Source of the DNA: Deltaproteobacteria bacterium
GTDB lineage: Bacteria; Myxococcota; UBA727; VGSZ01
Direction: 5' to 3'
Assembly: GCA_016177705.1 (NCBI GenBank)
Contig: JACOUT010000010.1
Coordinates: 334,949 to 398,948 of the forward strand
Length of the DNA: 64,000 nt
The notes under the pieces are model-generated. The model was not told the DNA's origin and made no database searches. It saw nothing but the letters and a program-made list of their open reading frames with translations. Below are positions 25,333 to 35,140 of the stretch, piece by piece. The position numbers were made by a program, and so were the translations under genes. Each line of letters begins with the position of its first letter. Position 1 is the first letter of the stretch.

Positions 25333-27423
25333 ATGAGGCTCCTGCGCCGCGTCTCCGCCTCGCTCACGCTCGCGCTCGCGATCGCCGCCCCAGCTTGTGG
25401 TGGGTGCGACGGATGCGCCGCGCCGAGCGAAGGCGAGGGTGAAGGTGAAGGCGAAGGCGAAGGTGAGGGCGAGGGTGAAGGTGAGGGTGAAGGTGAGGGC
25501 GTGCCGCCCGCGCCGACCGCGCTCAACGCCGTCCCCGGCGACGCCAGCGTCACGCTGAGTTGGACCGGCTCGGCGTCGGCGCTCGGCTATCGCGTCAAAC
25601 GCGCTGATGTCTCGGGCGGGCCGTACCAGCAGGTGGGCGCACCGTCGACCTCGCCCTTCCTCGATGACGGACTGAACAACGGCGCTACCTACTTCTACGT
25701 GGCGACGGCGGTGAACGCTGCCGGCGAGAGCGCCGCCTCCGACGAAGTGGCGGCGACGCCCGGCACTGGCAACGTGGCGCCCGTCGCCGCGCTGCAGGTC
25801 GATCCCATCGTCGGCAACCTGCCGCTCACGGTTGACGTCGACGCGAGCGCCTCCAGCGACAGCGACGGGTCCATCGCCAGCGTGGTGATCGCCTTCGGCG
25901 ACGGCGACACGCTCGCCGCCTCGACGGGCTCGCACACCTTCACCGCTGCCGGCATGTTCGAGGTGATCGCCACCGTCACCGACGACGACGGCGCCAGCGA
26001 CGCGGCCTCCGTCACCGTCACGGTCGGCGGCGGCGGCGCCAGCACGGTGACGCCGAGCCTGGTGGCGTCGCCCACCAGCGGCTATGCGCCGCTCGCCGTC
26101 CACTTCGACGCCACGGGCGCGTTCAGCATCACGCCCGGCATCGGTGACGCGTCGCAGGGCGGCTCGTTCCGGCAGATCACGCACGCGTTCAACTTCGGCG
26201 ATCCGGGCTCGGGCACGCACACCATCTCGGGGATGAGCAGGAACTCGGAGCCGTTTGGGGGCGGGCTGGCGGCGCACGTGTTCCGCGCGCCCGGCAGCTA
26301 CACCGTCACGGTGACGTCGACGGACGGCGTCGACCCGCCGGCCACCGCCTCCGTCACCATCACCGTCGATGACCCCTCGTCGTTGCCGACCTTCGCCATC
26401 AGCCGCACCGGCAACTTCACCGGCGCGCCCGCCGGCGCGACGCAGCAGACGCGGACCACGCTGCCAGCGTTCGCGAGCAACTCTCGCTACTTCTTCCGGC
26501 GTGGCGAGGACTGGGCAGGTGCCACGCTCAGCATCCAGGATCCGCTGACCAACGTGCACGTCGACGCCTTCGGCACCGGCGCCAACCCGAGCTTCGACGC
26601 CGTGGCGGTGGGCACCGACGCGCCCGACTCCGCCAACTTCGCGCGCGACATCCGCGTCAGCAACGTGACCACGCGCGCCGGCTTTCGCCAGTCGAACGGC
26701 AGCCGCGTGCTGTTCGACGGCTGCGATGCGACCGGCACCATGAGCATGTCCGGCATCGGCTTCTCGCCGGTGGATCCGTTCGGCACCATCCCGCAGTCGG
26801 CCTACACCAACACCGAGGACGTGTTCTTCGTCGATTGCCACATGCAGGGCAACGGCACCTCGGGCGACTACCTGTATTACGGCAACGGCTCGCGCCTGGT
26901 GTTCCTAGACAGCTTCTTCGGCGGCACGGCGCAGGGGACGGTGCGCATCGTCGGCTGGGAGCGCGGCGTCATGCGCCACTGCCAGATCGAGAACCCCTAC
27001 TCGGACTCGAGCGTGCACGCGCTCAAGCTGCACTCGGGCGGGCCAAATCCCTACGCCACCGACTGGCTGGCGTCGGGCGGGCAGAACCCGACGACGGGGA
27101 ACTACGTCAATTGGACCACCAGCAAGATCGTCATCGCCAACTCGATCTTCGGCGGTGGCGACGGCGGCGGAGCCAGCGCGGCGTGGACGGTCGCGGTCTC
27201 GCCGCAGAACGACGGCTACGGCGCAGCGGGCATCGAGCCGCTCGAGGACGTCATCCTCGAGAACAACAGCTTCGTCCATCAGGGCGGCGGCAGCCTCGAC
27301 ATCGCCTGGGGCGGCCGGCGGCTGACGGCGCGCGGCAACACGGTCGCTGGTGGCGGTACGCCGACCATCGGGGCAGGCCACGACCAGCCGCCCAGCTACG
27401 ATGGGCCCTACTTCGAGGACTGA
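25333..27423 (+). CDS. Lipoprotein with Gly-Glu spacer, FnIII, PKD and beta-helix domains
   Basis: A 696-residue surface protein. The leader has hydrophobic residues 9-20 followed by PACGGC, a plausible lipobox. Residues 33-56 alternate Glu and Gly. Then come a fibronectin type III domain (PPAPTALNAVPGDASVTLSW to ~140), two PKD-like domains (to ~350, with SHTFTAAGMFEVIATVTDDD and FRAPGSYTVTVTSTDG), and a C-terminal right-handed parallel beta-helix (~370-696; rungs such as ARDIRVSNVTTRAG and DVILENNSFVHQG). Beta-helix proteins of this design often act on or bind polysaccharides. No catalytic set can be identified, so a binding or adhesin role is equally likely. Start ATG 25333 with AGAAGGA upstream. 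Confidence 0.83.
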   Translation: MRLLRRVSASLTLALAIAAPACGGCDGCAAPSEGEGEGEGEGEGEGEGEGEGEGEGVPPAPTALNAVPGDASVTLSWTGSASALGYRVKRADVSGGPYQQVGAPSTSPFLDDGLNNGATYFYVATAVNAAGESAASDEVAATPGTGNVAPVAALQVDPIVGNLPLTVDVDASASSDSDGSIASVVIAFGDGDTLAASTGSHTFTAAGMFEVIATVTDDDGASDAASVTVTVGGGGASTVTPSLVASPTSGYAPLAVHFDATGAFSITPGIGDASQGGSFRQITHAFNFGDPGSGTHTISGMSRNSEPFGGGLAAHVFRAPGSYTVTVTSTDGVDPPATASVTITVDDPSSLPTFAISRTGNFTGAPAGATQQTRTTLPAFASNSRYFFRRGEDWAGATLSIQDPLTNVHVDAFGTGANPSFDAVAVGTDAPDSANFARDIRVSNVTTRAGFRQSNGSRVLFDGCDATGTMSMSGIGFSPVDPFGTIPQSAYTNTEDVFFVDCHMQGNGTSGDYLYYGNGSRLVFLDSFFGGTAQGTVRIVGWERGVMRHCQIENPYSDSSVHALKLHSGGPNPYATDWLASGGQNPTTGNYVNWTTSKIVIANSIFGGGDGGGASAAWTVAVSPQNDGYGAAGIEPLEDVILENNSFVHQGGGSLDIAWGGRRLTARGNTVAGGGTPTIGAGHDQPPSYDGPYFED
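25429..25500 (+). repeat. (GGYGAR)n coding tract, 24 Gly/Glu codons
   Basis: Hexanucleotide repeat in the beta-helix lipoprotein, placed between the lipid anchor and the first domain. Confidence 0.95.
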
Positions 27424-27516
27424 TGGGGTAGAAGCGGAGCGCGGTCCGCGTTGCCTTCGCCGACCGCGAGGCGGAGCGTCGCGGCGGCGACCGGCGATCG
27501 ACCCGGTGAGGAGACG

Positions 27517-28422
27517 ATGGCGGACTGGCGGTACTGGTGGCGATGCTCGTCCGTCGTCGAAGCGCGCAACCCCGTGCGTCGCTTCGCTCGCCGCGTCGGC
27601 TACGTGCGCACCGCGCTCGAGCTCGACGAGCTGTTGGCGCCGCTGGTGCAGGCGCCGCCCGGCTCCTACACGTCGCGGGTGCTGTCGGCACGCCCGACGT
27701 TGTTCGGCGTGGTGTCGTGGCCGTACGTGACGGCGCAGTGGCCGGCGAAGAAGCGAGTGGCGCACCTGGTGCAGCACCTGGCGACCGCTGCCGCGACGCC
27801 TGGCCTGGCCGTCGACGCCGACGGCTCGCGCACCCTGCTCGACTTGGCGGCGATCGCGCCCGGGCTGACCGTGGTGCTCGATCACGCGCCATGGTTCACG
27901 CGCGAAGGCCCGCTGGTGGTCAACCTGTTCGTCGGCGAGGAGCGGGTCTACTCGCTGGCGTTCTCGCTCGGCGCTGACCAGGACGGCCGTCGCGCCGTCT
28001 GGATCGGCGCGGTGCAGGGCCGCGCGCTCGACACGGCGAAGGACACCTACCGCGACTTGACCAAGGCGCTGCACGGCATGCGTCCGCGCGACTTTCTGGT
28101 CGAGCTGTTTCGCATGCTGTGCCGCGCCGCGGGCATCGAGGTCATCTACGCGGTCGCCGACTCGGCGCGCGTGCACCGCGCCGCCTATTTCGGCAAGAGC
28201 GCCGTCGACAAGCTGCAAGTGAACTACGACGAGATCTGGGCCGAGCGGGGCGGCACGCCGTTCGACGCCGAGCTGTACCGCCTGCCGCTCGACGGCGCGC
28301 ACAAGCCGGTCGAAGAGGTGCCGTCGAAGAAGCGCGCCATGTACCGACGGCGCTACGAGCTGCTCGACAGCGCGCGCCAGGGCATCGAGGCGGCCTACGC
28401 CGCAGCCGCCGGTCAGGCGTGA
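27517..28422 (+). CDS. VirK/YbjX family (DUF535) protein
   Basis: A 301-residue cytoplasmic protein matching the DUF535 (VirK/YbjX) family. Characteristic parts are the N-terminal RFARRVGYVRTALELDELLA, a mid-region (LTVVLDHAPWFTREGPLVVNLF), WIGAVQGRA, and the end block NYDEIWAERGGTP followed by KKRAMYRRRYELLD. Family members affect outer-membrane protein presentation or resistance to membrane-active peptides in enterobacteria; the biochemical activity is unknown. The start is ATG 27517 with GAGGAG just upstream. It lies 94 bp after the beta-helix lipoprotein gene on the same strand and faces the GT61 gene. Confidence 0.82.
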   Translation: MADWRYWWRCSSVVEARNPVRRFARRVGYVRTALELDELLAPLVQAPPGSYTSRVLSARPTLFGVVSWPYVTAQWPAKKRVAHLVQHLATAAATPGLAVDADGSRTLLDLAAIAPGLTVVLDHAPWFTREGPLVVNLFVGEERVYSLAFSLGADQDGRRAVWIGAVQGRALDTAKDTYRDLTKALHGMRPRDFLVELFRMLCRAAGIEVIYAVADSARVHRAAYFGKSAVDKLQVNYDEIWAERGGTPFDAELYRLPLDGAHKPVEEVPSKKRAMYRRRYELLDSARQGIEAAYAAAAGQA

Positions 28423-28435
28423 CGGTCGGCGCGCG

Positions 28436-29491
28436 TCACCGCGCAACCGAGGCGGGCAGCAGGTCGAGCGTGCGCTCGACCTCGTCGGCGTCGACCGTGA
28501 AGTCCTCGCCGGCCTGCTGGCCGACCACGAAGGCGAAGGTGCCGCCGTCGCGATCCGCGATGTGCTTGTAGACCGCGACGAAGCGGTTGGGCGGCTGCAA
28601 CGCCATGATGACGCCGCCGGGCGGCTGCACCATGATGCCGTGCATCAGGCCGCTGCCCTCGACACCGCACACCACGCGCGCGCCCGCGCACGCTTGCAGC
28701 AGCGCCGGCAGGTCCAGGGCCATCGGATCGACGATGCGGAAGCCGCGGCGATCGCGCAGGCGCTCGGCCACCGCGAGCTCGTCGATCAACACCCTGCGAT
28801 CACCAGAGGTTCCGCGCAGGATGAACACGCCGGCGTGCGGCGTGGCCGGCACGTGCACGAGCAGCTTCGCCTTCAGCTCGGCGCAGCGGCGGCTCTTGTG
28901 CCGGTTCTGCCCGACGTCGTCGAAGATGATGGCCTCGCGCAGCCGTGCGTTGGTGACGCGCGTGGGCCGCATGCCGAGCCACTCCTCGTACACCTTGGCG
29001 TGCGGGCTCAAGGCCCTGGCGGTGGTGACCGGCACACCCTCGGCTGCCGCGAGCGGATAGCTCAGGCAATCGTCGAGCAGCCACTGACCGAAGTAGCGGT
29101 TGCCGCCCGGCGTGCAGTAGACGGCGCCGCGCGCGATCTCGACGTCGACCTTGAGCTGCGGCCACCGTTGCTCACGATGCTGCAGGTACGAGCACGCCGC
29201 GCCCTTGGACAGCGTGCCGTCGAGCAGCCACGCGTCCTCGAGCAGGAAGGAGCGCGTGGCCCGGTGGTGGACCTCCACGCCGCCGGCCATCTCGGGCGCC
29301 GGGTTCTTGTCGGAGAACTCCCAGCCGGTGACGCGCTCGAGCTGCCCGGGCAGGTACACGGCCGGTCCCGGCGTGGTGGTCTCGGCGGGCGCGATCTGCC
29401 AGCTCTTGCTGGCGACGCTCTCGAGCGACGGTTCGGTCCGCCGTAGCAGTCGCCGCCTTAGGATGCGCGTGAGCGCCGCTGTGGTCCACAT
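28436..29491 (-). CDS. Glycosyltransferase family 61 (DUF563) protein
   Basis: A 351-residue protein resembling GT61/DUF563 enzymes. Recognisable blocks are YFGQWLLDDCLSYPL, PHAKVYEEWLGM, VFILRGTSGDRRVLIDE (cf. the usual YISRxxxxxRR), and the family C-terminal VVCGVEGSGLMHGIMVQPPG. GT61 enzymes transfer xylose, arabinose or GlcNAc onto glycans; bacterial members are usually in capsule or lipopolysaccharide loci. The donor is unknown and no signal peptide is seen. ATG 29491 has GGGAG six bases upstream. It is 11 bp after the SGNH lipoprotein gene on the same strand, suggesting an operon of glycan transfer plus deacylation. Confidence 0.82.
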   Translation of the reverse strand: MWTTAALTRILRRRLLRRTEPSLESVASKSWQIAPAETTTPGPAVYLPGQLERVTGWEFSDKNPAPEMAGGVEVHHRATRSFLLEDAWLLDGTLSKGAACSYLQHREQRWPQLKVDVEIARGAVYCTPGGNRYFGQWLLDDCLSYPLAAAEGVPVTTARALSPHAKVYEEWLGMRPTRVTNARLREAIIFDDVGQNRHKSRRCAELKAKLLVHVPATPHAGVFILRGTSGDRRVLIDELAVAERLRDRRGFRIVDPMALDLPALLQACAGARVVCGVEGSGLMHGIMVQPPGGVIMALQPPNRFVAVYKHIADRDGGTFAFVVGQQAGEDFTVDADEVERTLDLLPASVAR

Positions 29492-29502
29492 CGGGCGCTC
29501 CC

Positions 29503-30396
29503 TTACCGTACCGGCGCCGCGTCGACGGGCGCGCCGACGATCGCCTGCAGCCTCGGCGCCACCTCGGCGAACGCCAGGTCGGAGAGCAGGTGCAGCGTGG
29601 CGTCGTCGCAGGTGTTGCCGGGAGCAGCGAAGCGCTGGCCATGCGGGTTGCGTCCGGTCAACAACGCGAAGGTGGCGTAGGTGTTCGCGACGGTGCCGTG
29701 CTCGTTTTGGTGCAGCGTCCCCTCGGGGTGCTCCGCGTCCGCCGTCAACCAGAAGGGACGCTTGCCGTCGGGCAGCGCCAGATCGGCGTCGTGAAACACC
29801 CAGCCGGCGGGGATGACCGGGATCGACAGCTCGCGCCCGATCTCGTCGTACGAGGCGGCCAGCTCTTGGATGAACGGGCGCCAGGGGAATTCCCAGGTCA
29901 TGAGCAGCACGGTGCGCCCACCCGAGGCGACGATGGCGCGGTTGAAGTCGCGCACCGCCTGGTGAAACGCCGCCTTGTGATCGACCGGTTCGTAGTCCTC
30001 TCCTTGCAGCACCCACACCCGGTAGCTGCGCGAGGCGAGCGCGGCTTGCGTCGCCGGGTGCTCGAGGAAGCCGGCAAGCGGCGTGTTGCCGAACACGATG
30101 TCGGACCCCACCTCGAGGCTGACGGGCGGCGTCATCGAGCGGCCGAGCGAGGCAACCCACTCGGGCAGCGGCCGGTCGTGCCAGCCGAGGAAAGAGTTGC
30201 CGACGAAGAACACCGCGTCGCCGTCCTTGACCAGCGCGGGCAGCGCCGGATCGCCGAGCGGAGCCACGCTGACGCCGCGCGCGGCGCGGGTATCGACCGG
30301 ACGGGACGGGCGGTGGCACGCGGTCACGGCGACCACCGCGACGACGGCGCACACGACGGTGGCGCACGGAGAGACCCGCGCATTCACGACGTCCAC
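29503..30396 (-). CDS. SGNH-hydrolase-like lipoprotein
   Basis: A 297-residue lipoprotein: hydrophobic leader then AVTAC. The mature part has the SGNH pattern: block I FFVGNSFLGWHD with the nucleophile Ser, a central YRVWVLQGEDYEP, and block V EHPEGTLHQNEHG followed by TVANTYATFALLTG. Members cleave or transfer acyl esters, often on glycans. The arrangement is closer to DUF4886-type proteins than to classic GDSL lipases. The gene precedes the GT61 gene by 11 bp, so it may trim the glycan that enzyme makes; this is inferred from position. Its 5' end is divergent from the kinase gene with under 100 bp between. Confidence 0.75.
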   Translation of the reverse strand: MDVVNARVSPCATVVCAVVAVVAVTACHRPSRPVDTRAARGVSVAPLGDPALPALVKDGDAVFFVGNSFLGWHDRPLPEWVASLGRSMTPPVSLEVGSDIVFGNTPLAGFLEHPATQAALASRSYRVWVLQGEDYEPVDHKAAFHQAVRDFNRAIVASGGRTVLLMTWEFPWRPFIQELAASYDEIGRELSIPVIPAGWVFHDADLALPDGKRPFWLTADAEHPEGTLHQNEHGTVANTYATFALLTGRNPHGQRFAAPGNTCDDATLHLLSDLAFAEVAPRLQAIVGAPVDAAPVR

Positions 30397-30491
30397 CTGC
30401 GGTGACGCCTCGCGTGCAGGCTGCGCTCGATCACGCGGGCAGGGTACACCACGTGCAGGCCCACGGATGCTGTTCTGCTACGCTCACGCCC

Positions 30492-32075
30492 GTGAGCGAC
30501 GACCCCAACGTCGGACTCGTGTTCGGCGGCCGCTGGCAGGTCGAGCGGCCGCTGTCGTCCGGCGGCATGGGCAGCGTCTACGTCGCGCGCCATGGCAACA
30601 CCGGCCGCCTGGTCGCCCTCAAGGTGGTGAAGGGCGAGGGCGCGGCGTCGCAGGAGTTCGTCGCGCGCTTCATGCGCGAGACGCAGGCGCTGGCCTCGCT
30701 CTCCCACCCGAACGTGGTCACCTTCCTCGACAGCGGCTGCGATCACGGCAAGTGCTTTTTGGTGATGGAGCTGCTGCAGGGCCGCTCGCTGCGCGCGCTG
30801 ATGGGCACGCCTTGCGAGTGGCGCCACGCGTTCCGCATCGGCGCCGACCTGTGCCGCGCGCTCGCCGCCGTGCACAAGCAGGGCATCGTGCACCGAGACC
30901 TCAAGCCGGAGAACGTGTTTCTGCAGGAGGCCGAGGGCCATGACGAGATCGCCAAGCTGATCGACTTCGGCATCGTGCGGCTGCAGGGGGGAGCGAACGC
31001 GGCCACGCTGGCGACGTCCACGGGCTCGGTGGTCGGTACGCCCGGCTACATCAGCCCCGAGCAACTACAGGGTCAGCAGGCGACCGCGGCCTCCGATGTC
31101 TATGCGGTGGGCGTCATCCTGTACGAGCTGGTCACCGGTCGCTTCCCTTTCGAAGCGGCCACACCGCACGCCATGCTGGTCAAGCAGCTCATCGAGCCGC
31201 TGCAGCCGCCGCGCAACGCGCTCGCCACCGTGCCGTCGCACGTGGAGGCGGTGATCCTGCACTTCATGGAGCGCGACCCCGCGCGGCGCTCGTCGACGGC
31301 GCTCGCCGCGCTCGCCGAGCTGCAAGAGGCGCTCAAGCGCATCGACTCGCTCGCGCCCGACGCCGCCACCGAGACCGGCGACGCTTTCGGCAAGGTAGCG
31401 CAGCAGGTGCTGGCCACGCGCGCCACTGAGCCGACCGGCACGGTGGCGCCGCTGCCGATGCTCGCCGCGGCGACGCCGTCACCACCGGCCAAAGGTGGCT
31501 CCGGGTCACGGGTTGGTCTGGTGCTGGCGCTGTGCGCGCTCGGTGGCCTGTCGATGTGCGCCATGTGCGTGGTGGTCGCCTCCTCGCTGGGCGACGACGA
31601 GCGAGCACGGCACGGCGAGCTTCGCATCGAGGGCGACGTCGACGGCGTGTCGCCCGAGACCGCGGTGCGCCTGGAGGAGCAGGCCCAGGCGCTGCGGCAG
31701 GCCGAGGGTGCGGCCGAGGTGGCGCGCGCCATCGGTGGGCTCGCGGGCTCGGTGGGCGACGCCATCGACGAGGAGCAAGCCGCCCGCGACGCGGCGCGGG
31801 CGGCGCGCGCGGAGGCCCGCGCGAGCAGGCCGTCGCGCGACGAGGCGCGGGCGCTGGTGCTCGAGCAGCTCATGGACGTCGACTGCGAGGGTGAGCCGCC
31901 GCCTCACCTGAAGCGGGTCGAGTTCTCGGTCGAGAGCGGCCGCGTCCGCCTGGTGACGCCGCCCCGCGACAACGCGCTCCTGCAGTGCATCGTGCGCGCA
32001 GCCAGGGGATTCTCCGCGCCGGAGTTTCGCGGCGGCCCCGTCTCGGTCGTGATCAGCGACGACGACGTCTTCTGA
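30492..32075 (+). CDS. Membrane Ser/Thr protein kinase (PknB-type)
   Basis: A 527-residue Hanks-type kinase. Kinase domain residues ~12-280: glycine-rich LSSGGMGSVYVARH, VALKVVKG with the ATP Lys, HRDLKPENVFL catalytic loop, IDFGIVR (DFG), and GTPGYISPEQLQG activation segment, so all catalytic residues are present. A Ala/Pro linker leads to one membrane segment (VGLVLALCALGGLSMCAMCV) and a C-terminal ~150-residue outer region with a long Glu/Arg/Ala coiled coil. It phosphorylates Ser/Thr on unknown targets; the PP2C at 5.3 kb could be an opposing enzyme but is not linked. The GTG start 30492 sits at the beginning of the homologous part. Confidence 0.9.
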   Translation: MSDDPNVGLVFGGRWQVERPLSSGGMGSVYVARHGNTGRLVALKVVKGEGAASQEFVARFMRETQALASLSHPNVVTFLDSGCDHGKCFLVMELLQGRSLRALMGTPCEWRHAFRIGADLCRALAAVHKQGIVHRDLKPENVFLQEAEGHDEIAKLIDFGIVRLQGGANAATLATSTGSVVGTPGYISPEQLQGQQATAASDVYAVGVILYELVTGRFPFEAATPHAMLVKQLIEPLQPPRNALATVPSHVEAVILHFMERDPARRSSTALAALAELQEALKRIDSLAPDAATETGDAFGKVAQQVLATRATEPTGTVAPLPMLAAATPSPPAKGGSGSRVGLVLALCALGGLSMCAMCVVVASSLGDDERARHGELRIEGDVDGVSPETAVRLEEQAQALRQAEGAAEVARAIGGLAGSVGDAIDEEQAARDAARAARAEARASRPSRDEARALVLEQLMDVDCEGEPPPHLKRVEFSVESGRVRLVTPPRDNALLQCIVRAARGFSAPEFRGGPVSVVISDDDVF

Positions 32076-32098
32076 GTGCGGCAGGCGGGTCAGGGTCA

Positions 32099-32114
32099 AC
32101 CCGTCGTGACGGGT
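32099..32114 (+). terminator. Short hairpin after kinase gene
   Basis: Perfect 7-bp stem ACCCGTC/GACGGGT with a GT loop, 24 bp after the kinase stop. No T-run. Confidence 0.4.
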
Positions 32115-32212
32115 AGCTGAGTCGTCAGCGACCCTTCGAGATCACGCCCGACCTGCCGATGTACCGCAGGGCACGACCGACTCAGTGGCGCGGTCGCCGC
32201 CCTGGAGGTGCG

Positions 32213-35083
32213 ATGCTCGACCTGCGGCGTACACCAAATCCCACATGGTGCGGTCTGCTCCTCGTCGTGGCCGCTTGCGGTGCCGAGCCGGACCCGAGGC
32301 ACGATGGCGAGCTCGACCTGGCGCGCGGCGACTACCATGCCCCGGCCGTGTCGTGGCTGCCGCCGACGACCGGCGCCGTAGCCACGCCGGACCTCGGGAC
32401 CGCGCGACCGCCGCCCTCGGTCGCCTCGCCGCCCGGCGATCCCTTCGGCCTGCCCGAGGACACCGAGCCCGGCGTCATCGTTGTCGCCCAGCGCAGCGTC
32501 GAGGGCGTGGTGGAGGGGCTTGTGGCCGGCACCAGCGCGCGCGTCATCTTGAGCAGCGACGCGTGGCTCGAGGCACGCACCGTCGTGAGCGGAGAGCGTT
32601 ATCGCTTCGACGACCTGCCGGACGGGCGGTACACCCTCAAGCTCGACGTCACGGGCCATCGCTCGCCGCCCACGCGCACCATTGTCATCGCGGCCGACGC
32701 TGCCCAAGGGTTCGCGGTGGCCGCGCAGTCGGTCGACCTCGCCGCCGAGCCGTTGCCCGGGGGCGAGTTCAGCTACCTGTGGCAGGAGGACGAGAGCCGC
32801 GCTGGTCACCAGGAGACCGCCTACGTCGTCACGCCGCCGGTGGTCGCCTTCCTCGACGAGGAAGTGCCAATTCCTGAGCTGGCTGCGGCCGACGAGCTGC
32901 TGCACGACTACCACGTGGTGCTCTCCGACGAAGAGGAACCGTGGAGCCAGGAACATGCCTATCGCCTGCTGCGCACGCTGCGCGCCGTGCCGACGGCGGT
33001 GCGCTCGCCCTACGGGCTGCAGCAGTTGCCGCCCTCCAAGTGGGTGCTGAGCACACGCGCGCTCGCCGACGATCTCGAGGTGCGCTACGGCGACGCGGGC
33101 GATCTGGTGCGCGTCTCGGCCGACGCGTTCGCCTACGCCGCTCCTCGCTTGGTCGACGTCGACGGCGTGCGCGGTTCGTTCTTCTCCAAGCGCCTGCACC
33201 ACGCCGTCGTGCGCTACCTGACCCGCGACGGCTCCGACCTCGCCGCGGTGGAACGCATCCTGAACGAGCGCTTCGGCTGTTCCACGTTGGTGCCCGACTA
33301 CCAGCAGCTCACCTCGCGCACCACCGGCGAGGATGCCGGCAGCTTCCAGCCCTTTCACGCCGACGAGCTGGTCGAGATCATCGACGTGTTCGAGGAGATG
33401 CCCGACGGTTTGCACGCCCTCAGCGGCTTGCGCTGGCTGGTGCGCCGGACGGACGGCGTGCCGCACCCGTGGTACGCCGCCGCGCCCGCGGTGGCCTGGC
33501 CCTCACCGAGCCCCGCGGACGGGGACGGCTACCTCGAATTCATGGCATCGGCCTTCACCACCGACCCCCACCACATGCACCGGTTGATCCTGCACGAGAA
33601 GGCGCACTTCCTCTGGGCCGGCGTGCTGTCGGCGTCGATCAGAGACGAGTGGGTCGCGCTCGGTGGCTGGTTCCTGGACGATGCGGCGCCGAGCGGCTGG
33701 TCGACCACCTCGACCACCGAGTTCGTCAGCGCCTACGCGCACGCGAAAAACCCCGACGAGGACCTGGCCGAGACCATCGCCGACTTCGTGCTCAATCCCG
33801 AGTTGGTGCGGTCGCGCGCGCCCGACAAGTTCAGCTTCGTGCGCGATCGCATCATGCACGGCACGCGTTACCTGTCGCGCATCGACGAGGCGCTCACGTT
33901 CGAAGTGCTCAACCTGTTCCCGGACTTCACCTACCCAGGGAAGATTACGCGCGTGGCCGTGCGCGCCGAGGGGCTACCTGAAGACGACAAGCTCGTCACG
34001 ATCGAGATCGGGCTGCACACAGACGACGCAGTCTTCGCCGGCGCGTCGCACGCCTACACGCGCATCTTCAGTGAGGTGGGCACCTACGTCGATCTCTACC
34101 TCCAACCGGTCGACCAGGCAGGTTCGGTGCTGCGCGGACAGTTCGTGCTCAGCAGACACGCCAAGGCGGGGTCGTGGCGCGCGCCGCAGATCGTGGTCAC
34201 CGACCAGGTGGGCAACCAACGCCTCGAGGGCGTCAACGACTTCGGCTGGCGCTTGCACATCGACAACCCGCTCGAGGACCTGGAGGCGCCACGCTACCTG
34301 CCTGGATCGATGGCGCTGACGCTGCTCGAGGACGTCGTCGAGCAGGGCGGCGTGTCGCATGGGCTGCACCGCGTGTGTGCCACGTGGCGCGTCGAGGAGA
34401 ACGGCACGCTGCAGGCCTATGCCGGCGTCTACGCCGCACTGGCAGCGCCGGGCACCGGCTACGCCATCGAGAGCTACGGTACCTGGGCGCCCACCGAAGC
34501 GCCGGGCATCTTCGAGGCTGCGGTGGAGCTGCTGGTCACCGACCACCGCCTGTCGGGCGACTACGGCGCGGTCTACGCGCGCATGGTCGATGTCGCCGGC
34601 AACACCGGCGAGCAACGGTTCTCCGACTCGCCGCTGCACCAACCGCTGGTGAGCATCGCCATCACCACGACCCAGCCCGACACCACGCGCCCGGAGGTCT
34701 GCCTCGTCGACGATCCGAGCGCCGGCTTGCATGCCATCACCATCGAGGCCGCCCCCACGCAGCCCGAGGCACCAAACGGCGAGACCGTCGTCGACATCAC
34801 GTTCCTGGCGCGCGACGACCTGTCGGGCATTGGGCAAATGAGCTACCGGCTGCTCGACCCGCAGGGCATCTCACACTTCCAATACGCCTACCACGCGAAC
34901 TTCTGGTCGACCTTCTTCGACGGCGACCCCACCACGTGGGCTGAGTACCGCATCGACGTGGTGCTGCCGGTGGGCTCGCCGCCCGGCATCTGGGGGCTGC
35001 AGGAGCTGGTGCTGTCGGACAAGGCGGGCAACCGACGAAGCTACGACTTCGTCGAGACGTTGCGCTTCGACGTCGCGCTCTAG
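32213..35083 (+). CDS. Large lipoprotein with HEKAH metallopeptidase centre
   Basis: A 956-residue lipoprotein (leader ending VVAACG). After a ~70-residue Pro/Ala region comes a short beta domain (VEGLVAGTSARVILSSDAW). The middle holds LILHEKAHFLW: His461-Glu462-x-x-His465 fits a zinc-peptidase HExxH site, and ~55 residues later NPDEDLAETI gives Glu520 as a plausible third ligand in the usual EDxAE context. The C-terminal ~380 residues are beta-rich, with segments such as DQVGNQRLEGV, MVDVAGNTGEQRF and LSDKAGNRRSYDF that resemble bacterial Ig-like repeats. It is therefore a probable surface zinc peptidase with an adhesive tail. The exact peptidase family is not recognised. ATG 32213 with CTGGAGG four bases upstream. 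Confidence 0.78.
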   Translation: MLDLRRTPNPTWCGLLLVVAACGAEPDPRHDGELDLARGDYHAPAVSWLPPTTGAVATPDLGTARPPPSVASPPGDPFGLPEDTEPGVIVVAQRSVEGVVEGLVAGTSARVILSSDAWLEARTVVSGERYRFDDLPDGRYTLKLDVTGHRSPPTRTIVIAADAAQGFAVAAQSVDLAAEPLPGGEFSYLWQEDESRAGHQETAYVVTPPVVAFLDEEVPIPELAAADELLHDYHVVLSDEEEPWSQEHAYRLLRTLRAVPTAVRSPYGLQQLPPSKWVLSTRALADDLEVRYGDAGDLVRVSADAFAYAAPRLVDVDGVRGSFFSKRLHHAVVRYLTRDGSDLAAVERILNERFGCSTLVPDYQQLTSRTTGEDAGSFQPFHADELVEIIDVFEEMPDGLHALSGLRWLVRRTDGVPHPWYAAAPAVAWPSPSPADGDGYLEFMASAFTTDPHHMHRLILHEKAHFLWAGVLSASIRDEWVALGGWFLDDAAPSGWSTTSTTEFVSAYAHAKNPDEDLAETIADFVLNPELVRSRAPDKFSFVRDRIMHGTRYLSRIDEALTFEVLNLFPDFTYPGKITRVAVRAEGLPEDDKLVTIEIGLHTDDAVFAGASHAYTRIFSEVGTYVDLYLQPVDQAGSVLRGQFVLSRHAKAGSWRAPQIVVTDQVGNQRLEGVNDFGWRLHIDNPLEDLEAPRYLPGSMALTLLEDVVEQGGVSHGLHRVCATWRVEENGTLQAYAGVYAALAAPGTGYAIESYGTWAPTEAPGIFEAAVELLVTDHRLSGDYGAVYARMVDVAGNTGEQRFSDSPLHQPLVSIAITTTQPDTTRPEVCLVDDPSAGLHAITIEAAPTQPEAPNGETVVDITFLARDDLSGIGQMSYRLLDPQGISHFQYAYHANFWSTFFDGDPTTWAEYRIDVVLPVGSPPGIWGLQELVLSDKAGNRRSYDFVETLRFDVAL

Positions 35084-35140
35084 CGCATCGGCAGGCGCCG
35101 GTCGGGGAGCGGGTCGCGGTCGAGCCGCTGGTGCCGGCAC

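Noticed and set aside
22900..26841. A 1313-codon reverse-strand frame
   Set aside because: Shadow of the DUF2330 and beta-helix genes on the plus strand; translation is Arg/Val/His-rich with no recognisable fold.
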